DNA from: Lineus longissimus
Lineage: Eukaryota; Nemertea; Pilidiophora; Heteronemertea; Lineidae
Assembly: GCF_910592395.1 (NCBI RefSeq)
Contig: NC_088319.1
Span: 16,246,001 to 16,306,000, forward strand
Direction of reading: 5' to 3'
DNA: 60,000 bases
Shown piece by piece: positions 1-15,000 of this stretch. How positions within the stretch are numbered: the stretch's first letter is position 1; each line of letters starts with the position of its first letter. The translations under genes and the position numbers were made by a program. The notes under the pieces are model-generated. The model ran no database searches. It worked only from the letters and a program-made list of their open reading frames with translations, and had not been told where the DNA came from.

Positions 1-11
1 ACGCAATCTCT
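1..11 (-). CDS. Exon 12 of SH2D5-like gene (partial, SH2 helix A, cut by window edge)
   Basis: Only the first 11 bases are present, after a good acceptor (gtcttttacatttcag). They complete the split codon to Arg and continue Glu-Ile-Ala, so the joined sequence reads 'GIPREIA', as expected for helix A of an SH2 domain. The phosphotyrosine-pocket strand with the FLVR motif must lie beyond the window. Whether its arginine is kept cannot be judged; in mammalian SH2D5, as I recall, it is missing. Confidence 0.7.
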
Positions 12-3000
12 CTGAAATGTAAAAGACATTCTTTTAAAAACTCAATCCTGTAAAGTACCACCAGACGCAGTGTGAAAATACATTTCACCTACTAACTCGA
101 AAAATAAAGCTTCTGAAAAATCAGTAGAGAGATACTGACCTGGGTATTCCAGCTTGATACCAGGAAGCTTGTCGGAGCGTCGAGTCATCCAGTGGACCAG
201 CACCGTCATATCTTCGCAGGGAGTCAAGTCTGAAACGATACAGAGACGAATATCAGCATCGACATAATATATTTCAGAGTTCCGAGCATCCGAGTACTTG
301 TTTGAAAAGCAACAAAATCTGAAAACAGAAGATTGCGTTAATTCTCCGAATTGATGGCTTATGTTGCAATATGTGGACATCCTGAGAAGACACACTATAA
401 TCAGGAAAGTACAGGATGAGTATAAAGACAACTGAAACATCTTTGGAAATCGAGGGCCTACCTAACCCAGTCCGTTGGATGTCGAATTGAATTTTGTTTC
501 TTTTTCCCCTTTTTCCATGAAAACATCAGAGAAATATACCACGGAGAATTACTCCTGACGAAAATATCATGGATGTGTATGCTCTTGTGTGGTAACCTCT
601 AAATGATACAAGAAATTATGTAGGTTTGCAAACACTCTAGACTTCTTAGATATGGAGCCAACTCTCCTTGGCTCGGGAGTACATTTCATAAATTGTGCAC
701 AGAGCACTTTACCGTACATGCAGAAATTACAGGTAAAGCTTGTACGGAAACGCAATTTATGTATATAACAACTCGCCAATTAAAGATAAAAACACTAAAA
801 ATCGACCTCATGCGGAGGAAGCCATATCCCTGTATAAAGAGTACATATTACATAGGTAATTCCGCTCAGGTAATATTGAAACGAAACGAGCAAGAAGATT
901 ACAGACGGTAAGAAACTGGAGACATCAGAATGCGAAAAATGAAACAGTTATTGTAGGTAAGTCAAGGTGCTCCCAACTAATGAGCCAGCGCTAGTTAGCA
1001 TGTGTAAGCAACACCAATTAGCCAACACATTAAAGATGTGCGCTGTTCGTAAGAAATTTGACAATTTGTATCTGTAAATTTGAAATTGTGTTAACATGTA
1101 CTAAATATGAATTTCACATATTGTAACTAATGTTATGATACAGGAAAGAGACTGTCTTATGATCATTACTTCCATATAGGTTAGTTGAACCCAACACTTA
1201 GTGCAGGCTAATTACAGTTGTTATGAAACCTCGTCAAGGGGGATGAAAATACCTATCAATCATTGACTGCCCCGTCAGTGTGCGACGCACTGTGGGAAGG
1301 GGCCGAGAACATATTTCACCTCAAGTGACTGTTCCATTCCCATCTGTAGGCCTGCCAAAAATCTCAAGGGTGCACCACTATGTTGAGAATGTTGGAGGAA
1401 GTTAGGCATCTAGAGTGTTTCCAACTCAACACCAACCATGCATTATAGCCCTTGGATGTATGGGCCAATACTTCAACTGTGGCAAATATCTTCGAAACTC
1501 TAGTGCAGTTTAGTTAGCTAGATTTGACCTACTGAACATGTGGACAATAGCGTTCCACTGGGATTCAGAAACTCGTGTATGGAGTTCAATCGTGATGACT
1601 TGTTGCACTAACTGCACTGTTGAGGCGCGGGAAATGGCATCGGAGCAAGCTGGGGCAAAATTCACTTCAACAAACTATAACATATGTATAAACTGAATTT
1701 TGAAAAAAAAAGAGTTGGGCCGTTTTGTAATTCAATGATTCAACTGTATTCTTGATAGCCAGTAACTCTAACAATACAATTAAATGAATAGGGGTAAATT
1801 GGTTCACTAGGAAAATATTACTGTTCCATGAACTACACCATTTCAAAATACCTTTCAAGCAACTACATTCACTTTCCATGAAGTTGTCACAAGCATTATA
1901 GTGAAGACCCAACAAGAACAGCTCTTTGGAAAATTATTGACGTAAAGGGGGCACGCCAAGGTCTCCCTTGTTATTCTCCCCTTTCCACATGGCTTCCATC
2001 TACGACAACAATTTCAGTTTGTTGTTTCTAAGATTTAGCAAGGTTTTACGTGTTGGTTCTAATGTGGCAGTGCATTCTCCCCAAGGCCTCACTCATGTTG
2101 GTATGGCAGTGGTTTCCCCAAGGCCCAAAATCATGCTGCACTGGAGGGACACTTTACCAAAAAGACTTATGAAATTCCATTCGCAACAACCAAGAATTTG
2201 TTAAAAAAAGATTAAAGGGCCATATTGTGTGCTCATACAAACATTGGTAACTGGCTGTGAAAGTTAGTTTATTCAAACATTTTTTATTAGCTACTATAAA
2301 TTGAAATACTATTCGTACTATTCGAAGTGTTGTTCTTGTAAATTCTTTTGGTTAAAATTAGAGACAACCAGCCTAGGTTGTTAGCTCAGGGCTGTATGCA
2401 GGACCATGGTCAAAACCTGCCCTGGCTTGTTTAAGGACCAATGGCTTTATAAAGGGCATTATTACCATCACTGTGCGGCTTGTTTAAGTTATCTACCATC
2501 TTGGATTTTGATTTTGGGCTTTCGTCAATCCGCTGCCTTTAACTCAAATCCATGTGGGTGGCCATGAGTTTTCAAGGTCCAAGATGTCATCCATGTCAAC
2601 ATATCCATCCGAGGTCAAAGGGTTAACATGGTTTGATCCTGGTGTCCCATCTGACCAGGATTAAAGGGAAAGGATGAAAGGGGACATGCAGAAATGCGCC
2701 AAAATTATATGCAATTTGCTTAAGATTACACAAGCTGACATTCCTGAGGATTATAGACACACTGGGACAGAGACACTGGCACAAAAGACTCCCCAAAACC
2801 AATCAAAGAGATTGCCAGGTAATGACCCTCTTATAGGGACTATATAGACCCTTCAAGTGTCTGTTTTTCATGGCATTAGTACAAGACTGGGCAGGATTAA
2901 TGAAGGGTACAAACCAAAATGGGCTTTCTATTCAGTGATCTATGTGCCCCTTGAAAGAACCTCAAGCGGAAGAAATGTTGCAAATTCAATTTCTCATTTC

Positions 3001-6000
3001 AAAATTTTTATGTCTATTTCATTTCTAATCTTTTGTCCAATGGAAATCACTCTGCCAAGACACTCACCTTCGAATTATCGAAACTTCCAAATATGTCACA
3101 CATTTTATACGAACAATCGTTTCCGAGCCCATCCTACAACTGATTTTATGGACAACCATCACAGACTGTCGCTATCGATGTAATCCCAATATCAAGATGT
3201 AAATTTCCAAATCATGTCAACGGCAGCATGACGTTTCCCAAGGGGGCAGAATGTATGTTTATAAATTAGGTGTATAGATCAACTGATCATATCCAAGAAT
3301 GCATGAGTATCAATGCCATTTGGACACACCACCATTGTTAGGTCCAGTTGGAAGAGGTCAAAATGATATCCACCACATGAACAAGAAGTTTACTTTTCCA
3401 AGTCAGAAAATTTGTAGTCCTCTGATCAGTGCGAGTATTAGGAGAGAACTGTCAGAGACAAACGTTGAACGATCCTTTGGACATATTCGTCCATTCTTCT
3501 AAACCCATTATGTGCATTCCTGGCTATTCAAAGTCATGGCCTGCATAAACACTGGCATACTTGGAAAGCTTATATCCCCGAGCTAGGTCCTATTAGAATT
3601 TCACAAAATACTTCTTCTTATAGCCGAATGGGTAACGCATTATATTTGGCCTAGCAGGAGATCTGGACGTATAGGGATGGTCAAACCAGACTACTGTGCA
3701 CCGACATCAGCTTAGGACTGAGAGGCAACTGGTGCTCTTCATTCAATGCGGTCTCTATAAGCCCACTCCACGAGTTCAGGAGTCCAGTCCTCTTGTTCAG
3801 AGACCCTTTCATGACCCTGGCTATTGTAATAGATCAATAGCAGGAGTCTTGGCCAATAGCACGCATTCTTGCCTCACCATAGCCTGTTCTGCTCATGTTT
3901 CTTTGGACTATTTCTCTGGAATGTCGGTCTGCTCCAGTGAATCTAGTCATCTTGTTTTACATAAATTAATTAGTTTACCTGCTTTGTTTTGGATTCAGAA
4001 CAGCTAACTGACTTCCTAAACATGTTACACCCGCAAAAAGGCTAATTTTTGCCATGACAATAGCTAGTTGACTTTCTGAAATATGCAAGCTGTGATCAAG
4101 ATAAAACATTATTTTCACAGCAGCTTTTTACAACTGTTTTTTTGCTGTGTGAACACACCATAAACATAGCTATAATTGATCTGGCCATAAAATATTTAGA
4201 TAGACTGATTGATCCTTGGCTAGTACTCCAAGATTGAAATGCCCAGAAATTCACGGGGTGCAGTAACTATGTTCCCCTGATGTTGCAAGATTGTTGTGGA
4301 GTTGCCCCAGGGTTTAGGTTTCCACCCAAGCGAAACGCTACACCCTTACATTACAAATCCGACCCTCACCAAAGCAATAGAGCTGACGAGCATTCATAAT
4401 AGCACCAATTTGAATTCTTAACAAATTAATGGAAACAATTTCAACTATTCCTGAGCGTGGATGTTTGGAATTCCAAATACCCCTGGTACTGATGAGAAGT
4501 GGTATCGAGATGCTTTTGATTGAATTCAGTTAGAAATCTCAGAAATGAAATGATTGAAGAAATATGATTTTGCAACAGTGGCTTTTATCACTTCGACACT
4601 AATATGGCCTAATCTTGGAAGATGCAGTGTTAATCAAATTTCAATCAACATGATGACTGTAACAAATTGATGTAAATATTCACACCTTTTTTAGGCTTTT
4701 GCATGAAAACTAGGCCTACTGTTTGAAGTGCAAACATGATCACAATAGAGATGCAAAGCACAACAGGTATACTTCATAATCTTGTTTGCCGGTACCCTTG
4801 TTGAAAAGATGGCAAATACTTCCGTTACTTTATCACTGATGGACCGAATTCACAAAGAAACAATATGGTTCTCTCGACACTTGAAAGACAATTGGTGAGC
4901 ATGTTCTTGGGGAGATAGATCTGCTTCCCTTGAACACTACCCAGGAAGATAAGCCCAACAGGACAACTACCACTTCACCTGGAATGCAAGCTGGGAAAAC
5001 ACTTGTTCGCCAACAGAAGGCTGCACTCACAGACACAGACATATGGCCTATCACTGTTTCAGAAGTATGAAAGAATTTGGGAATATCTCCAACACAATGG
5101 TTTGAGTACATGAATATGAGCACTGATAAGAATTTCCCTTTGAAAAAAAGCCGAAAGCTTTTCTTACATCGGTGATTATAGAGTGTAACCACTTGGATTA
5201 TTTTCCTTTGACAAATACCCACAGGCTGGACGGGATGTGAGTTGTCTGGTTGGATCGGCAGACTTTTCACAATCCGCATGGCGTCATATTCAAGGTGACA
5301 TGTCTGTATAGTAAGACGTTTCAATGCAACTCTTACCTATGCCATTTGAGTTGATTTCGCCTGTGTTTCCATAATTTCAAACAATTCATCCTCACTTGCT
5401 CCCAATCATCGGACGTCCATCTTCAAAGCAAACCCATTGGACGTCATAAATCCCCAAATTTCATTCCACAAGGTGATTCTCAATGTTCATAATTTGAACT
5501 ATTCCCTGAGAAGTGAATGACTTTGAAAGTCTGCATGTACCGAAAATCATTCCTTGGTGTGCAATCGGCTGCTGTGACCACGTTCAACTTGGAAAATATC
5601 CATCTGAGAAAGTGTACTCCCTTCTATCCGTTGAACAATATCACCATAAGTTTACAAGGAACAAGTTGCAGGCATCAATGGACGTGAGTGTCATCTGCTG
5701 CCTTATGAATGCCTACTCAGGGTGGCGTAGATAGGGCCTAATCACCACGCCATGTCACAGCTGGGTTAAGAAGCGTAAAGCGGACATACATGATTGTGTG
5801 GTCAAGGTTTTGTATTATTACAATGAAATGACACAAGTTCTTGCAATAATAGGCATAAATAGACACCGAGTCCCTTGAGAGGAATGGAAATGAGTTCACT
5901 GAACATGTATAAATGTGTCATATGTCGCGCATTTCTCCACGTCTGGGACAAGGTTGTCTTGTTGCAGGCCTGCAGGACATTGTACAAAATTGAGCAAATT

Positions 6001-9000
6001 GTTCCTGTTTGATATTCCCATAAGATTCAAACTTGCTGATATCTGGTTGATACACACGTCAAGGTCTCCTGCTCGGAAGACAACGAGCCTCGAGCAATCC
6101 GTTCCATGCGTCCATTCCCTCTGAACAATTCGAATAATTCAAATGTGGGAACTTATGTACTTGGATCATGACCTTTGAACTCTGTGCAATGACAAGAGGA
6201 ATCACGAGCACATGCTGATTCTATCAATCAATGCTTCTAGATATGGTTACCAATGAAACACAGAATGAAATCACCGAAACAAATGAAATGAACTCAAACC
6301 AGTGAAATGAGTATGAATTACAGTGTATGAGTTTTTATCATTTAATTAGTATTTTAAGACCAATATTTCAAAAAAATTTCTTATTTCCATTATTATTACT
6401 GAAATACTTCATTCCTGTCAACATGGGGCACTTCTAAAGAAATTATTGGTTTTGTCTGGGTCTGCACTATAATTGTGACTGGTATACTAGCTGAATATTT
6501 CATCAAGTACATGTATGAAAATATGATCAAATATTGGGTCAGAATAATTCTGCCGGGACTGAATTCCGATTCTGCGTGCGTCCACACAGAGTGCCAAGCA
6601 TAACATTGTTATTGGTGCAGTAAGTTAACCCTTTGATGTATGAATAAGGTATGTTTAGCTTGTTTGAGACACAAAAGAATTTTAACGGCTTTAGATATTC
6701 ATAGTCGTCAAAGTGATGGAAATGCACAATGATCAGGCTACATATCTTGCGTTCTGCAGCAAGAAATGGCTGATTTCAGAATAGAATCAAGTTGAGAAGT
6801 TTTGTGTGACTATTTATCAGGACGGTGTGAAGTGGGCTATAACAAGCAAAATCAAACAGGGGTCTAAGCCATAGAAAATCACTAGGGACCCTACTAGGGC
6901 TCTCTTGGAATGTTTGTAATAATGTTGACAAAATAGCACAGAATTTGTCAGAGTTATGCAGACCTGTTGACGAGAGCATACTTCCGTCTTAGGTTTTTAC
7001 ACCTTACAAGAATATGCCATAAATATGTTGTCACATTTTACTGTATAAGCTTTTTTGGAAAAAGTCCGATATCCTCTCAAGGTTTTCATTTGATTTATGA
7101 AGCACGGTGGACATTCTAAAGCTTTAAAGTCGCAGGACATTTTGCTGTTGTCGTTTTTCTTCAGACATTGTTTTTCTAGTCTAGGCCAGCCTTTTTTTTT
7201 TCTTTCAAATTTTCGAAAATTTGAAAGAAAATTTTTTAAAATTTTTAATTCAATTTCTCGGATCCACCGACATCTATCAAAACAGATCACGAGTCCCGCT
7301 TGTCTCCCGCGCAAACACTCCTCGAGACCTTACATCATGATTGTGACATCTTGAGAGAGCGATTGTGACCGTTGATGACACAACCCCCCTGCGCGATCCC
7401 CTTAGCGACAAAATCACTCAAGATCACCTCGTTATCTTTGTCATGTTGCGACAGGGACAAACTCCCTCGGTCTCATCGTAACTATGTGACAATCTAATTG
7501 GTATTGTTAACAGGGTCTCAACAAGCTGAGGGGTGTCCACCATTGTTGACAGGTAAATTCTCAGTTGTTGGGCGATGTTGGAATATTACGCCGAGTGCTA
7601 AATTTAGACTGCAGCTATTTTTAATTCGGAAATTCTCAGCAGAATTTGGTACAATTTGAAAATGATTTAAAGAAAATGACCAAGTCATAAGATGTGTATA
7701 CCGTAACGCTAACTACCACTTTTTTTTCTCACTGAATTCGAGCAAAAGCATAGTGGAGAACCATGCTTCTACAAGTAGCTTCCCTATCAGTTCCTGTTTA
7801 TCTTTACTCCTTGGCCTGTTTGAATGTGATAGATGACCAATTAGTCGACACTTGGTCTAATGCGGCCAATTTCTCACCTGGCCCTTTCAATCTCAGTCTT
7901 CAGATTCCAACTAAAAAAGAGCATCAATTCAAAGCAGCGTCCCATATTTCCATGAAAGCCACCCGCCGACAACAACAATGCACTGAAATGAAGATAAAGT
8001 GTTCACCCGTGTTTATTTTCTTCACATATTATTCACAAAAAGCCGAACAATATCCGGCATTCCATCGGTGATTAATCTCGTTCCTCCAGGTGTTGTGCCC
8101 ACCAGGGGGCGTTGGGATTAACGAGGATAAGGACGTGCAGGGGAAATGCGATACCATATCGGAGCAGGACAGACCTCAATTCGGATACCCTGGTCATCAT
8201 CACGGCGGGAGAGACTCGGAACTTTTTTCTAAAGTAGCAATTGTCATTTTTCAAGCACCCCTGACCTGTTATTATGATTTTAAATTTATCGCTGCAGAAT
8301 AGCCGGCATTTAGGGAAAGAATGCAATGAAATTTGATCAGAATGAATCCAAATTGGTGCATTTGAAATTCTTATCACAAGAAGTTTACCCGATACCAGAG
8401 TAATCAAAGACCACTGTAGCCGCTGATGAATTAGAGATCTTCAAAGTTTTCAATGAAGATGATAAAGTTTAATCAACTTGACTTGGCGAAACACCAAACT
8501 TGGCAGGGACACAACAACTCGTTAAAGGTGGAAAACGTGCTTACCCCCAGCTGCGACGTTTCTGCACCATGGCATACTGATTGCTGCTGACAAGTGGCTC
8601 CATCTCCATCACCATGCTGGCACAACGTCGGCAGTGGTGCCGCGTCCGGTGACGAGCCGTCATGGCTGAGGGCAGCAGTGCTATATCCAAGGACAGGGAA
8701 AGCCCAGTATTCAAAGCTGATCCGCTTTTAGTTCAAATCCATCAACAACTGAATGAAATATCCTCTCTCTGTACTGAGAACTGCTTCTGAATTGAGTAGC
8801 TTACTATTCTGTCCTGCCAGTGGCAGATTCCTAATCTCAGCGACGCGATTTAAGGTCAGAAGACAGCGGTTAATCCTACAGGATTCATTATTTTAGAACT
8901 TGAGGTTAAAACGATCAAACCTTGTCAACGAAATGTGTCATGTTGTTATTGGAAAAACATTGAAAATCTCTTCGTGTCATCTTTCCAACATTCCAATCTC

Positions 9001-12000
9001 TCACTTCTCGACAAAAGCCTAAAACATAAACTGATTCTAAAGAAGTGCTTAGAGAAGTTTCTCTGCAGGACTGAACCAGGCTTACTTTTCAAGTTCAACA
9101 CTGCTAAAAATGTTATTGGGGAGAGTGATTATTTTGATGTATCTAAGACATAACATCTTTACAGTTAGCCTTCAACTTAAAATTGAGTAGGCCTAGCAGT
9201 AACTCTCAAACCTTTCACTTGGCATTTTACCCGTTGTGAAAGTTGTCCCCCTTTAAAAACACTATCACGATCATGGAACTGAAGTGAACTGCGTACTGGT
9301 ACCTGATTAATTTACTAACGTTCAGTGCTGCCATCTACATAGCTAACATAAACTAACCTAAACTAACCTACGATAAATATGGTAATCTGTCAATTATTTG
9401 CGTGGATACTTATTCTCCATGGCATAAGGGGTTAAACGTCCATATTCCTAACATACGAGAGGAATGTGGAACATCTAATCAGTAGCAATATTCTGCCCGA
9501 GTATATCCCGTCACATCTCGCCAGAATCCGCAACTTTCCAATCACATTTCGTCAGCAAATATTAGCCACAAGGCAGAAATATGCCATCAATGCTGGCCTC
9601 AGAAGCCTTGGTGAGAAACATGAAATGATTACTGTGGTTGAGATATGTGTTATACTTCCAGAACATGCCTTCATTTCTAATCAGGAGTCTTGAAAGTGCC
9701 AGGATTAACACATTTTCAATTGGCCCACTCTGATCAAAAGGGAATGGCTCAATGCCTCGCTGATGGATAGAGGTAGTTTCCTGAAAATGTTGTTAATCAT
9801 GACACAAAACGACCCACCCAATGAGAGCTTTCCAACAACTGGTTTTGTCAGTATGTTCCTGAAATTCTGAACTTTTTGCCATACCTTCTTTTTCGAAAAG
9901 CAACCAATCAGTCCATGATGAGTAAACGCTGATGGCCGCTTTGGCTGTACGTCATACTCCAAGTTAATAATGCATTTGTATTGAGAGCACACTCCGCCTT
10001 TCAGAGGTTATAAAATCGTGCTCAGCACAAAGCGTGATTGATTTTAAGTCGCGTAATGCATTTCCCGCTCATAATGTAATAGACATGCACCAGTAGCATA
10101 CGCAACAGATGAGAGTGTTGATACACATCACATGACTCGACATTCATAGAGACCAAAACGTTTGTGGCAGATTACAAATGAAATTATGGGTTGTTTGCTG
10201 TTAAAGGTGATGAAAACAACACGCACCTAAAGGCCAGGTCCCTTTGTGGTCGTTTTTGCATGTGGCGCACGGGAAATTATAGCTGTAGTGAAGTTCATTG
10301 TACATAAGCAAGCCAGGTTGACAAAACTTGGCATGTACACTGTTGTTATATCAGTGTACACACTGCTGTTGATATTTATTCAGTGAGTGTTTGTGTTCGG
10401 ATAAACGAAAATGTCAAACTGTGGAACAAACTGTTTGGCCTTTAACACATCGGTTGGTGGAAATGTTCACCTGTTGATTCCCAGCCACCAGATACAGCCA
10501 TTCACGAGACTTTTCAATTTCCACACAAGTCTCAAGTGCCAATCAGCTTAATGAGTAAATTAAACACTAATTTCTCCACAACATATTGGTATCAGATGAT
10601 ACATTCTAAAACATTTCTCAGCAGACCAAGAACTTCAAACTGAAAGCAGACGCACAAACTGTTTTAGTTCCTTCGGATGTTTAGGTCCAACAGGTGTGCC
10701 AAGTTGTCTATGATACTATTGATAGCCAATGATGTGGGTAGGTTTATACGCTCAATCACGCCTGCCAGCGGTCAATTACCCACGGAATGTGTTGGTTTAT
10801 TCCTTGGCGTGCCAACGATCCACACCGGCAGGGAACCGGTTTCTTTTTCTCAAAAATACTTTTGCTAGGTATGAGTATGCGCACAGAAACTGTTGTTGTG
10901 TTGAAGGACACCCCACGCATGTTCCTCAATCTGGAAGACGCCTTCTCTCAGGAAAATACCTCAAAGTCCCTGTTTTTATGGTCCTGGTACAGTGTGTTAT
11001 TGTGAATGAGAAGAATGAACTGCAAACGAGCTGTGACCCGTGATACAGCCAAGACAAGTTCACGATCGTGATTGAAAATGGCCGCCAATTTGATGTTTTT
11101 TGTGGTTAAATTCTGACAGCATATCTACCTAGATGGTAGCGGTACAAGTCTCTCGTATCAGACAAAACCAATATTTTCTGAAAATACATTTTTGTTACCA
11201 TCATCTGACAACTTATTGATTGAAATTGATCCTACTTCCCACTTTCTCCTCTTTAGATGCACACTGCAACAACATTTGACAGGGATACGTACATCTTTTT
11301 GCATTCTTTGGCATTACAACTGACTCAAGTTGCCTTGTCCTTTGAAAGGGCTGACCTTTTTGATCACCAAAGCTCCTGTTGATATTTCAGTGACACGCCA
11401 GTATGGAGGAGGCCGAGGAAATGGAAGTACAAGTGCTTGGTGACAGCTCCACAATAGTTCTGCTGCGCCATTCTCATTTCCTGTGACATGTCTTCACTCG
11501 CAAACAAACATTTGCACAAATAATCTCTAAACTTCACAACCAATCAAGTTATTGATTGATCTGAGTGATCAATAGATATTTCCATTCACCAATGACTCGA
11601 TCAACGTGGGGCGTCTGACTTGGGCAACTCTTAGATTGATTTGAAAGGTGAGCTGCACGCATCGACGGACTCCTGATTAGATTTGGCTAAAAATAGTGAG
11701 TTGGAAGCCGAGTGTAAACAGGCACATTCTCTCCATTGTAATATAGGAGAAGCAGTCAACTCGATATCTTAACTCGAAGAGAGAGTTAAGATATCGGGTT
11801 CAGAGCTATCAGAGAAAGCTAAAATTTCGAGTTGCAAGCCAAGCGTCAACTATATTGGTGGTTTCAGTTCCAACAACCACATTTGAGGGATAGATCCTCA
11901 AAATGGTGCTCCAGTCCTTGCGAATAGCATGTCACATTGACGGCCAAAGAATACAAATTTCTACTCTTCAAAGAGATGAAGATGGAGGTCGATGTGAATG

Positions 12001-15000
12001 AATGAAGGAAAGGAATCTGACCATCAAAACTGTCAAACTCGGCCACACCGGGTATACTTGTCTTGAACTTTTAACATTTGATTTCGAAGATTTGATAATT
12101 TAAAGATAAAAGTGTGAAAGAAGAAGGACAGGTCGGACTTGTCGGTCATCAAGGGAAAGAGGAGCTTGATGGGATGAGTCTGATAAAAGTAAGAATTAAA
12201 GTGCGTAGTTTCTCTCAAAGGATGGTGACAGTTGAACCTGTCTAAGTTTTATGAATAATAGAGGCGGCTTAATGGATCGGTGGGAACATGATCGTTCAGC
12301 TCATTTAGGAGAACCATTAGGAGGCAAAGTAAACACTGTGCCATAAACACATCAAATAAGACGTCCAGGTGCATTTGAGAGCTCCTGAGAACTTATGATT
12401 TGGCTCCAAAATAATCATACTTCAGAATCGTTTTGCTCGCTGCGCCTGGAATGACCACTGATTTTTCTCGCATGTAATCATGATTGCAGGTAAATCGCTT
12501 GTTTGGGATAACGCCTCCCACTGTGAACCATGACACTCCATCCCTGCCACTGCATACTCCACCTGAATAACACCCCAACACAGATCAAATTTCTTTCAAA
12601 TCCTGTCATGAATACTAATCAGTATTTACTTATTCCCGGTGTGATCATTAATGGAACACGTACCAGGAGTACTGATCACTTTCTGCTTAATTCAATTAAT
12701 AAACACACCCATGAGAGCTGGTGCCCCGCGGGATTAACAAACAGCAGAAAATGGAGGTGAAAGATGTCATTGGCAAGGACAACAGTACACGTGGAGGAAT
12801 GAATGTCAGGAGAAACTGTCAGGCATTTTTTGAGTGATGCAGGTTTTTTTGCCATATTCTCCCAGGGGTACTGACATATTTCTACAAATCTGTGATAATC
12901 TATTTAAGGTGGCTGCACTCCCCGAATCCCCGTTCAATCCGCCCAATGTTAGAATATGGAAATACGATCACAACAAATTTATTGGCGGCTGGAAATATGA
13001 GGAGGGCGGTGGAATCTGAAGCCCACCAGTGCGGCCTGGGAGTATCCAGTTCTCAGTGTCGGCAAGACCCACATGATTTCATCAGGGAATGCTTGAAGCT
13101 TTATGAATAACAGCAGACTCGGCATAGGCTGAAGTATATTGTTAGTTCTATGTGACCACAACCTGTGATCATACATTTTCCAATAAAATTTGGTGTCCTG
13201 ACAAGCTGAACTTAGGCGTTCATGTGCACTTAGGAGTTGTGCCAGCTAGCCAAAAAGTCTATCCAACCGAACATCAATCAATGGATGATCCAGTCATGTA
13301 AGGAGTTGTGCCAGCTAGCCAACAAGTCCATCCAACCGATCATCAATCAATGGATGATCCAGTCATGTAACCATTAAAAACATTTTGACAGGAAATCAAT
13401 ACTCAAATGTCAACACATGTAAGAAGTCATATCAGTCTGAAGACTTCAGCACTGGGCAAGTTGGTAACAGCAGAACTGACGTCTCTTCGTGGCCAGAATC
13501 TCTTATCATCTAAACTTTCCTCACTTGATATGAACAGTGTCTACCAAGTCACCCCAGTCACCTATCCCGACCCGTGACATCGTCTGATAAACGCCTCCGA
13601 TATTGCCGCTTGATTCGTATGCGGATCACTCTCTAGGCTCTCGCGGCAACTGGAGGGGATAATGAATACCAATGAAATCATATGAATTGCTTCGTCAAAT
13701 CCTCGCATGGCATGAGAACGATCCACATCTGATCAACAGCCTGGCTGCTGTTGACCTTCTCAACTCGCCATGTGATATGGTAAGCTGTCATGTCCTAGAC
13801 AATCTGGTGATATGATATCAAAACCATTCAGGTCCTAAATCAAGCTGACTGATGTGACATTGAAACTGTTCAATTCCTAAATTAACACGTGACGTGATTT
13901 CGTAACCATTCAAGTCCCTAATCAACCCCAGTGATGTGGTGTAACTGTTCAACTGGTACCAAAACATGGCATTCACATGACAAATGATCAGCTACGAATC
14001 TACCAATTGATTTTCTCATCTTTTCGATCACATTTCCTTCAGCAGACTGAGGACACATGGACTCGACCATGGCAACACGATATCTCATTCTGAAGTCGTA
14101 AGGCTTCCGAAGCCAAGCAAATAGTTCTTATTCTAAATGGTCGTACATTCTATAGAGTGAGCTTTGATCGTTACTGCGGTATGCACCATTGCCGTAAGAC
14201 AACACTCGCTCTTCCTCAAGAGTCAACTTACCAACTCATTCTCGACGCGAACAAGTGTACAACCAGAGGGAGGGTGGACACTGATCAGAACACCCTAATC
14301 CCAGGACTAATTTCTCCACCAAATCATTACAAATTATCAATTAAGTTATTGATGATAATGGTGACCGTATCAGGCAATGGCCTCCATTTGCTAATTACAT
14401 TTAATGGCTGTCCTGATTAGATACGCACAATTCGATCAAAGGCAACGATATGTTGGGTTTTTATTAAAACTCAAACTGGATGTGAAAGAGAACATGGGCC
14501 TACAAAATGGAAGCTTTGGCAAACAAACATCCTTTGCAAAAACTGGTGAAATCACAATGGACAATCTTGCTGATAGGAGTCTCTTCTACCTCACCTCTCA
14601 ACTGGTCAAACTTTTACACCGTTGGTCCTCAAGAGCATGGTAGTGTGACGCAAATCTGCCTCTGTTCCCCATAGCTTTTCTTAGAGAGATGTCGACTCCG
14701 GCCAGGCCTACCCTCTTTCTTCAATTTTCCCTATTCCTCCATTTGCCACAAGCGCCCACATCTGACAGAGCAGCAAGTTAAATTTATCACGGTTATGACT
14801 TTCTTTGATACGGATCATAAGCTCCAACTCAGACTTGTATCGGTTCGCTAGCTTGCTAAACTCTGATATTAAATCTTCAATTGATTAATCAGAGTCGAGG
14901 CTAATGAAGAGGAACATGAGAGGGAATGGCCAAGATTAACGGCTTTGATTTATAATGATAGTTCTTGCTGAGATGGTTCTATGAGTCAACCGTTACACAC

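Noticed and set aside
1968-2204. Plus-strand frame containing 'LHWRDTLPKR', faintly like a synaptotagmin C2B end
   Set aside because: The similarity is limited to a few residues, no C2 domain precedes it, and the frame is short.
4833-5324. 163-codon minus-strand open frame
   Set aside because: No recognisable motif, no supportive splice sites, and it lies inside intron 9 of the same-strand gene. A decayed transposon is possible but not shown.
12530-13176. Overlapping short frames around 12.5-13.2 kb
   Set aside because: Several frames on both strands overlap with no splice signals or recognisable peptide.
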